NCBI GenBank assembly: GCA_041398565.1 | Contig: JAWKUN010000004.1 | Coordinates: 372,001-436,000, forward strand | Direction of reading: 5' to 3' | Length of the DNA: 64,000 nt | Source: DATGPD01 sp041398565 | GTDB taxonomy: Bacteria > Planctomycetota > UBA1135 > UBA2386 | Shown here: positions 51,568-61,468 of the stretch, piece after piece | Position numbering within the stretch: the stretch's first letter is position 1 | How the letters are laid out: every line of letters begins with the position of its first letter | The notes under the pieces: generated by a model | Database searches by the model: none | Seen by the model: the letters and a program-made list of their open reading frames with translations, nothing else | What the model was told of the DNA's origin: nothing | Program-made: the position numbers and the translations under genes

Positions 51568-52407
51568 TCAAGAGCCAGGGGGGCTCGCGGCACCGTGCGC
51601 GAACACCGGCGAGATCGCGCCCCGCAGCGTGCTTCCGTGGATCTCGGCGCGCACCGGGCCGCCCACCTCCGAGCTACCGCCAGCCTGGTTGCACGCAGCA
51701 CCCGGAGTGATCGCGATGCGACGGAGCGGCACCTCGCCTTGGTAGATGCTGGCGATACCCAGGGACAGGACCTCATAGCGAGGATTCTCGAGCCCGGCAG
51801 CGCGCATCAGCCGCAGGAAGGCGTCTCGCTCGGGGAACGCGTCGACCGTCTCCTGCAGGTAGCGGTAGGCACCCTGGCGATCGCCGGACACGAGCGCGCC
51901 GAGCCGCGGCAGGATTCGACGGAAGTAGAGGCCGTACACCGACGCGAACACCGGCGCCCGCGGGCGACAGAACTCCAGTACGACGACGCGGCCCCCGGGG
52001 CGGCATACGCGCGCCATCTCGCGCAGGCCGACCACGGGATCGGCGACGTTGCGGATGCCGAAGGCAACCGTCGCCACGTCGAAGGCTGCGTCCGGGAACG
52101 GCAGCTGCAGAGCGTCGCCCACGGCGTAGGCACCCGTATCGGGCCCGGCCTTGCGCGCCGCCAGCGCCACCATCTCCTGGCAGAAGTCGACGCCGATCAC
52201 CTTCGCTCCCGCCCGCCGCATCGCCCGGGCGAGGTCGCCGGTGCCGCAGCACACGTCGAGCGCGCTCACGCCACGCGCGATCCCCACCCGGCGCACCAGC
52301 CGCCGACGCCACAGGCGGTGCGTCCCACCCGACAGGACGTCGTTGGCGAGGTCGTAGCGGCGCGCGATCGCGGCGAACAGACGCCGGACCTTGGGTGCCT
52401 CGGGCAT
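51568..52407 (-). CDS. UbiE/MenG-type quinone methyltransferase with C-terminal extension
   Basis: C-methylates demethylmenaquinone or a ubiquinone precursor. The 279 aa protein has FAAIARRYDLANDVLSGGTHRLWRR, DVCCGTGDLARA (motif I), GVDFCQEM, FDVATVAFGIRNVADPVVGLREMARVCRPGG (motif II/III) and RYLQETVDAFP. It ends with about 45 extra residues past the usual 235 (EVGGPVRAEIHGSTLRGAISP), without a known domain. The ATG at 52407 is chosen because the 15 upstream codons are Arg-rich. It is the first gene of the six-gene run ending in mutL. Confidence 0.9.
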   Translation of the reverse strand: MPEAPKVRRLFAAIARRYDLANDVLSGGTHRLWRRRLVRRVGIARGVSALDVCCGTGDLARAMRRAGAKVIGVDFCQEMVALAARKAGPDTGAYAVGDALQLPFPDAAFDVATVAFGIRNVADPVVGLREMARVCRPGGRVVVLEFCRPRAPVFASVYGLYFRRILPRLGALVSGDRQGAYRYLQETVDAFPERDAFLRLMRAAGLENPRYEVLSLGIASIYQGEVPLRRIAITPGAACNQAGGSSEVGGPVRAEIHGSTLRGAISPVFAHGAASPPGS

Positions 52408-52528
52408 ACGACCGACGATACGACGCGGCGCGTTCCCGTGCCAACGCGGCATCGCGCAGAAACGACGCGAGCCGCGACACCAGGGCGTCGCGGCTCGCGT
52501 ACGAGACGGAGAGGACAGAGAGCGTGAG

Positions 52529-55500
52529 CTATTGGCGCCAGTAGGTCGTCACCGTGCGGGCGCCGGGCACCTGGATGCTGGCGACGCGCTGGCCCGAGTC
52601 GATCTCGAAGACATCGACGCGACCGACGTCCTGCAGCGCGACGAAGATCAGCTTCGGCAACGTCGGCCGCTGCAGAGCGGCGCCCACGGTCTTCACCGTG
52701 CCCTTGCCGGAGTGATTCATCGGCGGCAGCTGCACCTTGGTGTTGTAGGGCGTGACCTGGTCGGCCGCGGCGCCGTAGTTGATCATGTCGTCGAAGGCGA
52801 TGTCGACCGGCGCGTTGCCCGACAGCTGGTCGCGCCGCGGGGTGGTGGCGGAGAGGCCACCGATCCGCTGGGTCACCGTCCACTCCTTCTGGCGGAACGT
52901 CGGCGGCAGGAGGAAGCCACCCTGGTTCTGCTGGATCGGGCTCACGCCCTGTGGCGACGACGTGAGCTCCAGACGCGAGATCTGGCCGACCCCGGACTCG
53001 TCGACGTGCGCGACCATCACTGCGCTCAACGGCACCGTGTGGTCGTTGATGATCTTGCCCGCGCGGCGGAAGCTCGCGCCCTGCACGATGCCGACCACGT
53101 CGTTGAAGCCGATGCCGTTGACCCCGTCCGGACCCGACTCGTAGATGGCGATCGAGCCGTTGGCGTTGAGGATGTACGCGTAGTAGATCTGGCTCAGGTT
53201 GCCGGTCGTCTGGTACCGCTCGCTGACCGACACGTCGATCGGGTCGTTGAGGAAGCCGGCGATGGTGCGCCGCGCGGCGAAGTCCACCGACCCGAGGATG
53301 GTCACCGAGTTCGACGGCGGGCTCACCACCAGGATGTCCTCCCCGTCCGGCTGCCAGGCGACGCGCGTCGGACCGCGCGCCACGCGCGACTCGGCGATCA
53401 CCGTGTGGAAGGTCGGGCTCAGCGGGTTGATGTCGATGATGCTCACCGACGACGACGAGAAGTTGGTGACCGCCAAGCGGCGCAGGTTCGGCGACATCGC
53501 CATGTCGACCGGATCGGTGAGGCGGATGCGGTCGAGGATGGTGAACCGATTGCTGTTGACCACGAGCACCTGCCGGTTGTCGCGATCGAGCACGTAGAGG
53601 AAGTGCCCGATCTGCTGCCGCTGGTGGAATGGGCAGTAGGGCGTGGCCACGGGCGGCGACGGTGGGATCGGCTGCGGACCGTTGAAGGTGCCCTCCAGCG
53701 CGTTGCCGAAGATGCCGACCTGCGAACGCTCGTTGGCGAAGGGATTGCCTCGCACCAGCAGGTTCAAGGGCGAGATCTGGCACGGCGGCACCGTGACGAT
53801 GATGCCACCCGAGGCCGAACCGCTCGACGACGTGCGCGTCGGGCGCTCACCGAAGATGCCACGCTCGGGCGCCGGCGGGTTGCCGAGATCGAGCCTGGGC
53901 GGATTCGGGTGCGGTGGCGTCGAGATGTTGTTGCCCGACGCCTGCACGCGCGTGAACGGATTGGCCTGGTTGGCCTTGGTGGCGTAGCGGTTGCGCGCCT
54001 CGTCGTTGAAGACGAGGTCGAGCGGACAGCCGATGTGGATGTCCGACACCGATCCGACCACGCTCTCGTCCAGGAGCAGGGTGTTGCCCAATGTGTCCTG
54101 CGTCAACGTCAGCACGCCGGCGCCGCCGCCGGTCGTCGACGAGCGGTTGGCCGGCGCCGACAGCGGCGGATCGATGTCCTGCTGGCCGATGTTCGGGTTG
54201 AGCGCCCAGCGCGAGATCGCCGGATCGCCCGTGCCTTGGCCGAAGCCGTTGAGGTCGATCACCGCCACGCCCGGGGACGCGCCGCCGACGCCTACGTACA
54301 CCGCTTCGGGTGCCACCGGCGCATTGACGATGCCGGTGCCCTGGCTGGTGCGGAACGCGCTGCTCACCGACGTGCTCAACGTCTTGGTGACGTCGGCCAC
54401 GCCGTGCACCTGCTCGCGCTGCACCGCGACCGTGATCAGGAACTCGGAGCCGCCGGGAAACTGCCACGCCGGACGCACGCGGTAGTTGCACATGTCGCCG
54501 ACGCTGAACGGGTCGGCGTAGTAGAGCATCGGGAACTGGTTGGGGCCCGCGGTGACGGAGATCGAGACGCCACGCGTCGCCGGCGTGAGGTTCTGTTGCG
54601 AGAAGAACGTGCCGATGTCGCCGGGCTGCACCGGCTTGTTGAAGCGCACGACGATCGACGCGCTCGGATCGACGTTGGTCTCACCGTTGTTCGGAGTCAA
54701 CTCGAGAAGCCGCTGGCCGGAGAAGCCGAGCACGTCGGGCGAGTTGGGGTCGGCACCGACCGTGGTCGCCGTGCACACCTCTTGTTCGAGCACGTGGCCC
54801 TCCGAGTCGCGCACCGCGTTGCGCACATCGGTGCGCAGCAGCACGTTGCCCGGGAACTTGTCGAAGGACGCCAGACCGGGCGTGGCCACGGAGTCGGCGA
54901 CGAACACGAACGAGTTGGGCTCGACCAGGTCGGTGTCACCCGAGAACCCGCGCGGGAAGCCGGTGGCCTCCGGATCGAGGATCTCCACCGAGCTGCCGTT
55001 CTTGCGCACCGCCTGCACCAGCTGCAGGACACCCCCGCGGTTGAAATACGTGTAGCCGCCGACGAAGCCGCGCCCGACCAGCACCGACGTCTGCTCGGTC
55101 ACCGGGTTGTAGGCGAGCAGGCTGACCGCCGTCGTGAGCCCGGAGTTGGCCGAGTTGGCGATGTCGTCGCTGAGGATCGAGTTGACCTCCAGCTTGTGGC
55201 TGAACCGCATCAAGAAGAAGTGGTTGCCAGGCGCGCCGTTCGGCAGGGTCGCGGTGTCACCGAACGCCGCGATCGGCAACAGCCCGTTGGAGCTGGTGAC
55301 GTTGTCGTGGAGGACAGTCTCGTCGTCGACGTTGACGATCGTGTCGGTGGGGTTCTTGAACGAATCCACCCGCCGGATGCGGTAGGGGAAGATCTGCCCC
55401 GAGCCCGTCGAGATCAGCGTGACCTTGAAGTCGCCGCGGTTGGCCCGATCGCCCGGGGTACCGCCGGAGCAGCCCAAGAGGCTCGCCAAGCCCACAGCGA

Positions 55501-55540
55501 GAAGAGCGCCCGTGATCGAGGGGAGTGTTCGGTTCGTCAT
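52529..55540 (-). CDS. Large lipoprotein with YVTN-type beta-propeller
   Basis: A 1003 aa lipoprotein: signal with lipobox LASLLGC, then beta-rich segments. Around residue 280-360 is an SbsA-like domain (LELTPNNGETNVDPSASIVVRF). From about 600 onwards is a propeller with YVTN-like strands (GHFLYVLDRDNRQVLVVNSNRFTILDRIRL; DPVDMAMSPNLRRLAVTNF; RVAWQPDGEDILVVSPPSNSVTIL; NDPIDVSVSERYQ). It probably binds extracellular substrates or other surface molecules; no catalytic centre seen. The ATG at 55540 gives the lipoprotein signal. The upstream 608 bases hold no gene. Confidence 0.78.
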   Translation of the reverse strand: MTNRTLPSITGALLAVGLASLLGCSGGTPGDRANRGDFKVTLISTGSGQIFPYRIRRVDSFKNPTDTIVNVDDETVLHDNVTSSNGLLPIAAFGDTATLPNGAPGNHFFLMRFSHKLEVNSILSDDIANSANSGLTTAVSLLAYNPVTEQTSVLVGRGFVGGYTYFNRGGVLQLVQAVRKNGSSVEILDPEATGFPRGFSGDTDLVEPNSFVFVADSVATPGLASFDKFPGNVLLRTDVRNAVRDSEGHVLEQEVCTATTVGADPNSPDVLGFSGQRLLELTPNNGETNVDPSASIVVRFNKPVQPGDIGTFFSQQNLTPATRGVSISVTAGPNQFPMLYYADPFSVGDMCNYRVRPAWQFPGGSEFLITVAVQREQVHGVADVTKTLSTSVSSAFRTSQGTGIVNAPVAPEAVYVGVGGASPGVAVIDLNGFGQGTGDPAISRWALNPNIGQQDIDPPLSAPANRSSTTGGGAGVLTLTQDTLGNTLLLDESVVGSVSDIHIGCPLDLVFNDEARNRYATKANQANPFTRVQASGNNISTPPHPNPPRLDLGNPPAPERGIFGERPTRTSSSGSASGGIIVTVPPCQISPLNLLVRGNPFANERSQVGIFGNALEGTFNGPQPIPPSPPVATPYCPFHQRQQIGHFLYVLDRDNRQVLVVNSNRFTILDRIRLTDPVDMAMSPNLRRLAVTNFSSSSVSIIDINPLSPTFHTVIAESRVARGPTRVAWQPDGEDILVVSPPSNSVTILGSVDFAARRTIAGFLNDPIDVSVSERYQTTGNLSQIYYAYILNANGSIAIYESGPDGVNGIGFNDVVGIVQGASFRRAGKIINDHTVPLSAVMVAHVDESGVGQISRLELTSSPQGVSPIQQNQGGFLLPPTFRQKEWTVTQRIGGLSATTPRRDQLSGNAPVDIAFDDMINYGAAADQVTPYNTKVQLPPMNHSGKGTVKTVGAALQRPTLPKLIFVALQDVGRVDVFEIDSGQRVASIQVPGARTVTTYWRQ

Positions 55541-56148
55541 GATGGCAGCAGGGTTACGCCGGGTCGGCCAAGGACCGGGCACGCTGAGTGAACGCTACCT
55601 CAACCGCGAGTCAGCTCAAGACTTCCGGCAGCAATCCAACCCACCTGGGTCCGATGCCAACGGCTCGCGGAAGCGGAGTGGCCCGGCCGCCACCGCGCGG
55701 CGCCGTCCGAGCCGCCCGCCGAGCGCAGGCGCTTGGCGAGCCGAACACTGAGGGGAGAAGTTCCCGGAGTGCCGGGCCAGTGCACCAGGCCGAAGGCGCG
55801 ATCCCGGGGACGCGGCCGGAGACCAGGTCGCCGGGACCGGGGCCGTGCGGCCATGTCTCGAGACGCGTGCCGGCCGACCTTTGCCAGCCCACTCGAGGAA
55901 CGGCGCGTACCGGCAGGGAGCACCTGCAGCCGTTTGCGTCCGGCCATGGTCGCCGCGTGGCGGTACGGCCACGGACCTCGGCCGGGTGGCGGCGCGTGCC
56001 GACGTCGTAGGTCGCGCGACCGACACACAGACAATGACGTGCTCATCGCGTCGCTCCCTTCGCGCCAGGCGAGCGCAGACCTGGCGGCCTCTGCCCGCGC
56101 GACGGCGAAGTTCCGCACGTCGCGGCGCAGCGCTACTCTGGCGCGGCG
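55541..56148. other. Gene-free interval between the propeller lipoprotein and ruvB
   Basis: A 608-base divergent gap. I see no coding sequence, tRNA or strong terminator. A TACTCT box (56134-56139) ends 9 bases before the ruvB ATG and may be a -10. Short frames on either strand have random-looking Arg/Pro-rich translations. Confidence 0.5.
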
Positions 56149-57162
56149 ATGGTCTTCCACGAACCGCTGCGCCCCGACGATCACGAGTTCGACCGCGCGC
56201 TGCGGCCCGCCAGCCTGGAAGCGTTCGTCGGCCAGGCCCGCGTCGTGGACAACCTGCGCATCGCCATCGCCGCCGCGCGCGGACGCCAGGAACCGCTGGA
56301 CCACGTGATCTTCTCCGGCCCACCCGGTCTGGGGAAGACCACCCTCGCCCACCTCATCGCCGGGGAGATGGGCAGCAACCTCACCGTCACCTCCGGGCCG
56401 GCGCTGCTGGCGCCCAAGGACCTCGCTGGCGCCCTGTCCCGGCAGCAGCGCTGCGACGTGCTCTTCATCGACGAGATCCACCGGATGCCCAAGGTGGTCG
56501 AGGAGTACCTCTACACCGCCATGGAGGACCATGCGATCGACGTGTCGATCGACCGTGGCGGCGACACCGGCCGTTTGGTGCGACTCACCCTGCAGCCGTT
56601 CACGCTGGTGGCGGCGACCACGCGCGAGGGACTCTTGAGCGGACCGCTGCGCACGCGCTTCGGCCTCGTCGAGCGCCTCGAACCCTACCCACCGGCGGAG
56701 ATCGCCCGCATCCTCGAGGCCGCCGCCCGCCGTCTCGGCGTGACTCTGGAAGCCGACGCCGCACACCTGCTGGCCGGCCGCAGCCGCGGCGTGCCGCGCA
56801 TGGCCCTGCGCGTGCTGCGCCGCGCCCGCGACCTGGCGCAGGTGCGGGGCAAGCCGAGCCTGGATCTCGACAGCGCCCAGGAGTGCCTCGACCGCCTGCG
56901 CATCGACGCGCTCGGACTGGAGGAGATGGACCGACGGATCCTGCACGCGCTCATCGAGCGCGCCGAGCCGACCGGGCTCAAGACCCTCGCCGCGGTGATC
57001 GACGAGTCGGAGGACACCCTCGAGGAGGTGTTCGAGCCGCATCTGTTGCGCTGCGGCCTCATCGCGCGCACGCCGCGCGGCCGCATCGCTACGGCCCGTG
57101 CCTTCGAACACCTCGGGCTGCGGCCGCGCCCGGGGGTGGCGGAGCTGCCATTCTCGGGCTGA
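56149..57162 (+). CDS. ruvB: Holliday junction DNA helicase RuvB
   Basis: Hexameric motor for branch migration with RuvA. The 337 aa protein has LEAFVGQARVVDNLRIAIAAA, Walker A GPPGLGKTTLAH, Walker B VLFIDEIHR, sensor/arginine finger ATTREGLLSGPLRTRFG and the winged-helix C-domain (GLKTLAAVIDESEDTLEEVFEPHL; RGRIATARAF). RuvA and RuvC are not in the window. The ATG at 56149 lacks a Shine-Dalgarno sequence and sits 9 bases after a TACTCT box, so its leader may be only a few bases. tgt follows after 114 bases. Confidence 0.97.
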   Translation: MVFHEPLRPDDHEFDRALRPASLEAFVGQARVVDNLRIAIAAARGRQEPLDHVIFSGPPGLGKTTLAHLIAGEMGSNLTVTSGPALLAPKDLAGALSRQQRCDVLFIDEIHRMPKVVEEYLYTAMEDHAIDVSIDRGGDTGRLVRLTLQPFTLVAATTREGLLSGPLRTRFGLVERLEPYPPAEIARILEAAARRLGVTLEADAAHLLAGRSRGVPRMALRVLRRARDLAQVRGKPSLDLDSAQECLDRLRIDALGLEEMDRRILHALIERAEPTGLKTLAAVIDESEDTLEEVFEPHLLRCGLIARTPRGRIATARAFEHLGLRPRPGVAELPFSG

Positions 57163-57276
57163 CGGACGCGCGCGTCTCCGCTCGCCGAGCTTCCGGCCGC
57201 GCCGAAGCCCGCAGCCACGCCCTGGGTCGAGGCGGCGGCCGGCTGCGGCTTGAGACCCGCTGGGGCGCCGCGCATC

Positions 57277-58368
57277 ATGCCTCTGGTGTCCGCCTTCCGC
57301 TTCGAGCTGCTCGGCGAGAACGACGGCGTGCGCCGTGGTCGCTACCACACTCCGCACGGCACCGTCGACACCCCTTGCTTCGCGCCCGTGGGCACGTACG
57401 GCACGGTCAAGGGTCTGTGCCCGCAACAGCTCGTCGAGTGCGGGGTGCAGATGCTGCTGGCCAACTCGTTCCACCTGCTGGAGCGACCCGGTCCGGACGT
57501 GGTCGCCGCGATGGGCGGACTGCATCGCTTCATGGGCTGGCAACGCCCCATCCTCACCGACTCGGGCGGCTACCAGGTGTTCTCCCTCGCCGAGCGGCGC
57601 ACCGTCGACGACGAAGGCGTGTCGTTCCGCTCGCCTCTCGACGGTAGTCCGCGCCGCCTGACACCGGAGTCGGTGCTGGAGACGCAGAGGGCGCTCGCCC
57701 CGGACGTGGCCATGGTCCTCGACGAGTGCCCGCCCGGGGGCGCCCCGCGCGAAGTCGTCGTCGCCGCGCACGAGCGCACTCTGCGCTGGGCGCGGCGCGC
57801 GCGCGACCTGCACGACGCATGGGGTGGCAGCAGTCGCGGCCAGGCGGTGTTCGGCATCGTGCAAGGCGGCACCGACCCCGAGCTGCGCGCCGCCAGCGCC
57901 GCCGCGCTCGTGGCGCTGGAATTCGACGGCTTCGCCATCGGCGGCCTCAGCGTCGGCGAGAGCAAGGAGGACATGGCGCGCGCCACCGCCGCCGCGACCG
58001 CGCTGCTGCCGCGCGACAGGGTGCGCTACATGATGGGCGTCGGCACACCCGACGACTTCGTGGCTGCCACTCGTCAAGGCATCGACCTGTTCGACTGCGT
58101 CACCCCCACCCGACATGGGCGCAACCACGAAGCCTTCACCCGCGAGGGCAAACTGAAGCTGCGCAACGCCCAGCACGCCCGCGATCCGCGGCCACTGGAC
58201 GAAGCCTGCGGCTGCTATTCCTGCCGGACCTTCAGCCGCGCATACTTGCGCCACCTCTGCGTGGCCGACGAGATGCTCGCCGGCATCGCGCTCTCGCTGC
58301 ACAACATCCACTACTTCCAGGACTTGATGGCCGAGATCCGCCGCTCGGTCGAGGTCGCCGCGCCATGA
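57277..58368 (+). CDS. tgt: Queuine/preQ1 tRNA-ribosyltransferase
   Basis: Exchanges guanine-34 of tRNAs for preQ1. The 363 aa protein has TPCFAPVGTYGTVKGL, the catalytic aspartates in ILTDSGGYQVFSL and FDCVTPTRHGRN, GIVQGG, and the zinc site in CGCYSC...YLRHL. The ATG at 57277 is chosen; the frame opens earlier with a TTG but that part is not homologous. Its stop overlaps the start of the endonuclease/phosphatase-like gene (ATGA), which is therefore translationally coupled, though functionally unrelated as far as I can see. Confidence 0.95.
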   Translation: MPLVSAFRFELLGENDGVRRGRYHTPHGTVDTPCFAPVGTYGTVKGLCPQQLVECGVQMLLANSFHLLERPGPDVVAAMGGLHRFMGWQRPILTDSGGYQVFSLAERRTVDDEGVSFRSPLDGSPRRLTPESVLETQRALAPDVAMVLDECPPGGAPREVVVAAHERTLRWARRARDLHDAWGGSSRGQAVFGIVQGGTDPELRAASAAALVALEFDGFAIGGLSVGESKEDMARATAAATALLPRDRVRYMMGVGTPDDFVAATRQGIDLFDCVTPTRHGRNHEAFTREGKLKLRNAQHARDPRPLDEACGCYSCRTFSRAYLRHLCVADEMLAGIALSLHNIHYFQDLMAEIRRSVEVAAP

Positions 58369-59759
58369 CCCTCGTTGCCAATCGATCGCGCCCCTCTCCA
58401 GCGAACTCCGAGCCCGACGCGCCGATCCGCAGCACTCGCACGAGCAGCCGAGCCGCACGCCGCGCGTCGGTGCCGTTCGCCGTCATGCTGGCGGCCAGCC
58501 TCGCCAGCCAAGCACCGCAGCACGTTCGGGTCGGCTCCTGGAACCTCGAGTTCTTCGGCAACCGCCGCAACGAACCGCGCTCCGACGCCGACATCGCCGA
58601 AGTCGGCCACTACATCGGCGAGCTCGGCGTCGACGTGCTGGCGGTGCAGGAGGTCGGCACGCCGCAGGCGCTGCAGAAGCTCGTGGGCAGTCTGGGACCA
58701 CGCTGGCAGTTCGTCCTCGGCAGCACCGGCATGTGGCGCGACGGCAGTGGCGGCCAGCGTTTGGGGTTCTTGTGGAACGACGCACGCGTCGAGCTGCTGC
58801 AAGCCGAAGAACTCCTCGACCTGCCGCGCGAGGCCGAGGATCCGCAGACCGGTCGCCTGCCGATCTTCCACCGCGTGCCCCTGTGCGCCGCGTTCCGCGC
58901 CCGCAACGGCGGCCTGGATTTTCGTGCCGTCACCGTGCACCTCAAGGCCGACAACCGCAGCGATCTCGACAAGCACCAGCGTGACGAGATGAGCACGCGC
59001 AAGCGCGCCGCCGAGATGCGGGCCCTGGGCCGGGCGCTGACCGCAATGCTGGCCAAGCCCGGCGAAGACCAGGACCTCGTCCTGCTCGGTGACTTCAACC
59101 ACGTGTTCGCCCGCGAACGCAGCTCCGAGACACCGGACGAGACGAAGGTGCGCTACGACCTCCGGGTGTCGCTCCTTTCCGATCTGCCGGGCTTCGTACG
59201 CCTGCCGCCGGCGACGCCGCGGCCCACCATCCGCTACTTCCCCGAGTCGATCGACCACGTCGTGGTGAGCGCCGGCCTGCGCGAGGAGGCCCTGCCGGCG
59301 ACGGTCGCCGTGCACGGTCCCTTCGAGACCTCGCGCCAACCGACCGAGGCCGAGCTGGACGCCTGGCAGAAGGCGTACTCCGACCACTTCCCGCTCACTC
59401 TCGACCTCGACGCCGCCGAGGATCGAGATCCCGATGCCACCTTCGCCGCGGTGGACCGCGGCCACGAGCTGCGCCCCGGCGGCTACGCGGCGGCAGCCGC
59501 GCCGGTGCGACCGGCAACACCCGCCCTCGAGTCGCCCGCCCCCACCGCGCAGGCGCGCACCATCGCGGCGCGCTCGGACCGCGGGCCGGCAGGTCTGCTC
59601 GGCCCGGGCCGTCGGGTCGAGCTGAGGATGATCGCCGGCGGCGCCTTCGTCGGCACGCTCCTCGAACGCCCGCAAGGCGAGTGGGTGCATCTGCAACTCG
59701 ACAACGGTGCTGCCGTCGCAGTACCTACGCGCAACGTCGCCGCCGTCGTGGAGAAGTAG
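58365..59759 (+). CDS. Exported endonuclease/exonuclease/phosphatase-family protein with small C-terminal beta-domain
   Basis: A 464 aa protein of the EEP (DNase I/IMP) family. A signal-like segment (VPFAVMLAASLASQ) precedes RVGSWNLEFFGN, with VLAVQEVG, VTVHLKAD, LLGDFNHVF and the catalytic SDHFPLTLD. It may cleave nucleic acids or phosphodiesters outside the cytoplasm. After a Pro/Ala linker the last 55 residues (GRRVELRMIAGGAFVGTLLER ... NGAAVAVPTRNVAAVV in two parts) look like a small beta-barrel of the Sm/Hfq kind. The ATG at 58365 overlaps the tgt stop. The substrate is unknown. Confidence 0.8.
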   Translation: MTLVANRSRPSPANSEPDAPIRSTRTSSRAARRASVPFAVMLAASLASQAPQHVRVGSWNLEFFGNRRNEPRSDADIAEVGHYIGELGVDVLAVQEVGTPQALQKLVGSLGPRWQFVLGSTGMWRDGSGGQRLGFLWNDARVELLQAEELLDLPREAEDPQTGRLPIFHRVPLCAAFRARNGGLDFRAVTVHLKADNRSDLDKHQRDEMSTRKRAAEMRALGRALTAMLAKPGEDQDLVLLGDFNHVFARERSSETPDETKVRYDLRVSLLSDLPGFVRLPPATPRPTIRYFPESIDHVVVSAGLREEALPATVAVHGPFETSRQPTEAELDAWQKAYSDHFPLTLDLDAAEDRDPDATFAAVDRGHELRPGGYAAAAAPVRPATPALESPAPTAQARTIAARSDRGPAGLLGPGRRVELRMIAGGAFVGTLLERPQGEWVHLQLDNGAAVAVPTRNVAAVVEK

Positions 59760-59884
59760 CGCCACGCGCGAATTCACCGGGCGCCGACCAACAGGTCCGG
59801 CGCGTCGGCGGTCGTTGACGCACGGCGCTCTTCGCACGGCGTTCTTCGAACGCCTCGGCGAGCGGTGTAGAGTCGGTGCCGCCC

Positions 59885-61345
59885 ATGTCGAAGCTGCGCC
59901 TCTGCCTGGTGGCCTCCGAAGTCGCCCCGTTCGCCAAGACCGGCGGCCTCGCCGACGTCGTCGCCGGCCTCGCCCGCTTCCTCGATCACGACGGCCACGA
60001 CGTGCGGGTCGTCCTGCCGCTGTACCGATCCGTGCGCAGCGAGTTCCGCGACTTGCGACCCCTGGCGCCGGCGCAGAACGTCGAGGTTCGCAGCCCGTCA
60101 GGGGCGGTGCAACGCTTCGGCGCCCTCACCACCAAGCTCCCGGGGTCCGGCGCCGACGTCGTGTTCCTGGACTGCCCGGCTCTCTACGACCGTGACGGCA
60201 TCTACCGCTCCGACGGCGACGACCATCTGCGCTTCGGCCTGCTGAGCCGTGGCGCGCTCGAGGTGTGCCAACGCCTGCAGTGGAGTCCTGACATCGTCCA
60301 CTGCAACGACTGGCACACGGCGCTGGTGCCGATCTACCTGCGCACGTCGTACGCCTGGGACGGCTTGTTCGCGTCGACCAAGACCCTCCTCACGATCCAC
60401 AACATCGGCTTCCAGGGGGTGTTCGGCCCCGACGTCCTCGACGACCTCGGCCTGCGCGACCAGCAGCAGCTCCTGCACCAGGACGACCTCCGCGACGGCC
60501 GCGTCAACTTCCTCAAGACCGGCATTCTGTATGCGAACTGGATCAACACCGTCAGCCGCACCTACGCGCAGGAGATCTTGACGCCCGAGTTCGGGTCCGG
60601 CGTCGAAGGCGAGCTCAACCGCCGCCGCGATTCCCTGTCGGGGATCGTCAACGGGGTCGACTACGGCGAGTGGGACCCGGCCCACGACCCGCACATCGCC
60701 GCCACCTACGACCGGGCGAACCTCGCTGGCAAGACCGCGTGCCGGCGCGCGCTGCTGGCGCGACTGGGGCTGCCCGACGATCCTCACGCCGCTGTCCTCG
60801 GCGTCGTGTCACGCCTGACCTGGCAGAAGGGATTCGAGCTGCTCCCCGACGTGCTGCCGACCCTGCTGGACGGCGAGAACATCCGCTTCGTCCTGCTCGG
60901 TAGCGGCGAGGATGGCTACGAGCGCTACTTCCAGCGGCTGCGCGACCAGTTCCCGCGCCAGGTGGGCTTCTACCGCGGCTTCCACAACGAGCTGGCGCAC
61001 CAGATCGAAGCCGGCGCCGACATGTTCTTGATGCCGTCGCGCTACGAACCGTGCGGCCTCAACCAGATGTACAGCCTGCGCTACGGCACGGTGCCGATCG
61101 TGCGTCGCACCGGCGGCCTGGCCGACACCGTGCAGCAGTACGAAGAAGGTCGACCTGACGGCACCGGATTCACGTTCGGAGCGTTCGCGCCGGGCGCCCT
61201 GCTCGACACCGTCCGCTACGCACTACGCACCTGGCGGAACAAGTCCGCCTGGGCCGAGCTGATGCACAACGGCATGGCCAAGGACTTCTCGTGGCAGCGA
61301 CAGGGGCACGAGTACCTGGCGCTCTACCGGATGCTTCGCGGCTGA
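59885..61345 (+). CDS. glgA: Glycogen synthase
   Basis: ADP-glucose:glycogen glucosyltransferase of the GT5 family. The 486 aa protein has the N-terminal KTGGLADVVAGLARFL, HCNDWHTALVP, LTIHNIGFQGVF, GIVNGVDYGEWDP, SRLTWQKGFELLPDVLPTL and the E-x7-E segment PSRYEPCGLNQMYSLRYGTVPIVRRTGGLADTV. The ATG at 59885 is chosen over the GTG at 59876. A TAGAGT box (59868-59873) lies just upstream, so the leader is probably short. It suggests glycogen storage; no other glg gene is in the window. Confidence 0.95.
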   Translation: MSKLRLCLVASEVAPFAKTGGLADVVAGLARFLDHDGHDVRVVLPLYRSVRSEFRDLRPLAPAQNVEVRSPSGAVQRFGALTTKLPGSGADVVFLDCPALYDRDGIYRSDGDDHLRFGLLSRGALEVCQRLQWSPDIVHCNDWHTALVPIYLRTSYAWDGLFASTKTLLTIHNIGFQGVFGPDVLDDLGLRDQQQLLHQDDLRDGRVNFLKTGILYANWINTVSRTYAQEILTPEFGSGVEGELNRRRDSLSGIVNGVDYGEWDPAHDPHIAATYDRANLAGKTACRRALLARLGLPDDPHAAVLGVVSRLTWQKGFELLPDVLPTLLDGENIRFVLLGSGEDGYERYFQRLRDQFPRQVGFYRGFHNELAHQIEAGADMFLMPSRYEPCGLNQMYSLRYGTVPIVRRTGGLADTVQQYEEGRPDGTGFTFGAFAPGALLDTVRYALRTWRNKSAWAELMHNGMAKDFSWQRQGHEYLALYRMLRG

Positions 61346-61468
61346 AGTCCGCCGCCCGCGCGATCCGGATCGGGCACGCCGGGTCGCACGAGCGCGTGCA
61401 CGCGGCAGCGCCAGGGAACATACTGGTCGCGCCTCGGCCGGCTGCCATCACCTCCCCTTCACTCGATC

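Noticed and set aside
49323..52407. Ubiquinone pathway
   Set aside because: UbiA, UbiX and UbiE relatives serve both routes. The planctomycete-like setting favours menaquinone, but the window does not settle it.
52391..55591. 1066-codon open frame on the plus strand
   Set aside because: Antisense to the propeller lipoprotein; no recognisable protein features.
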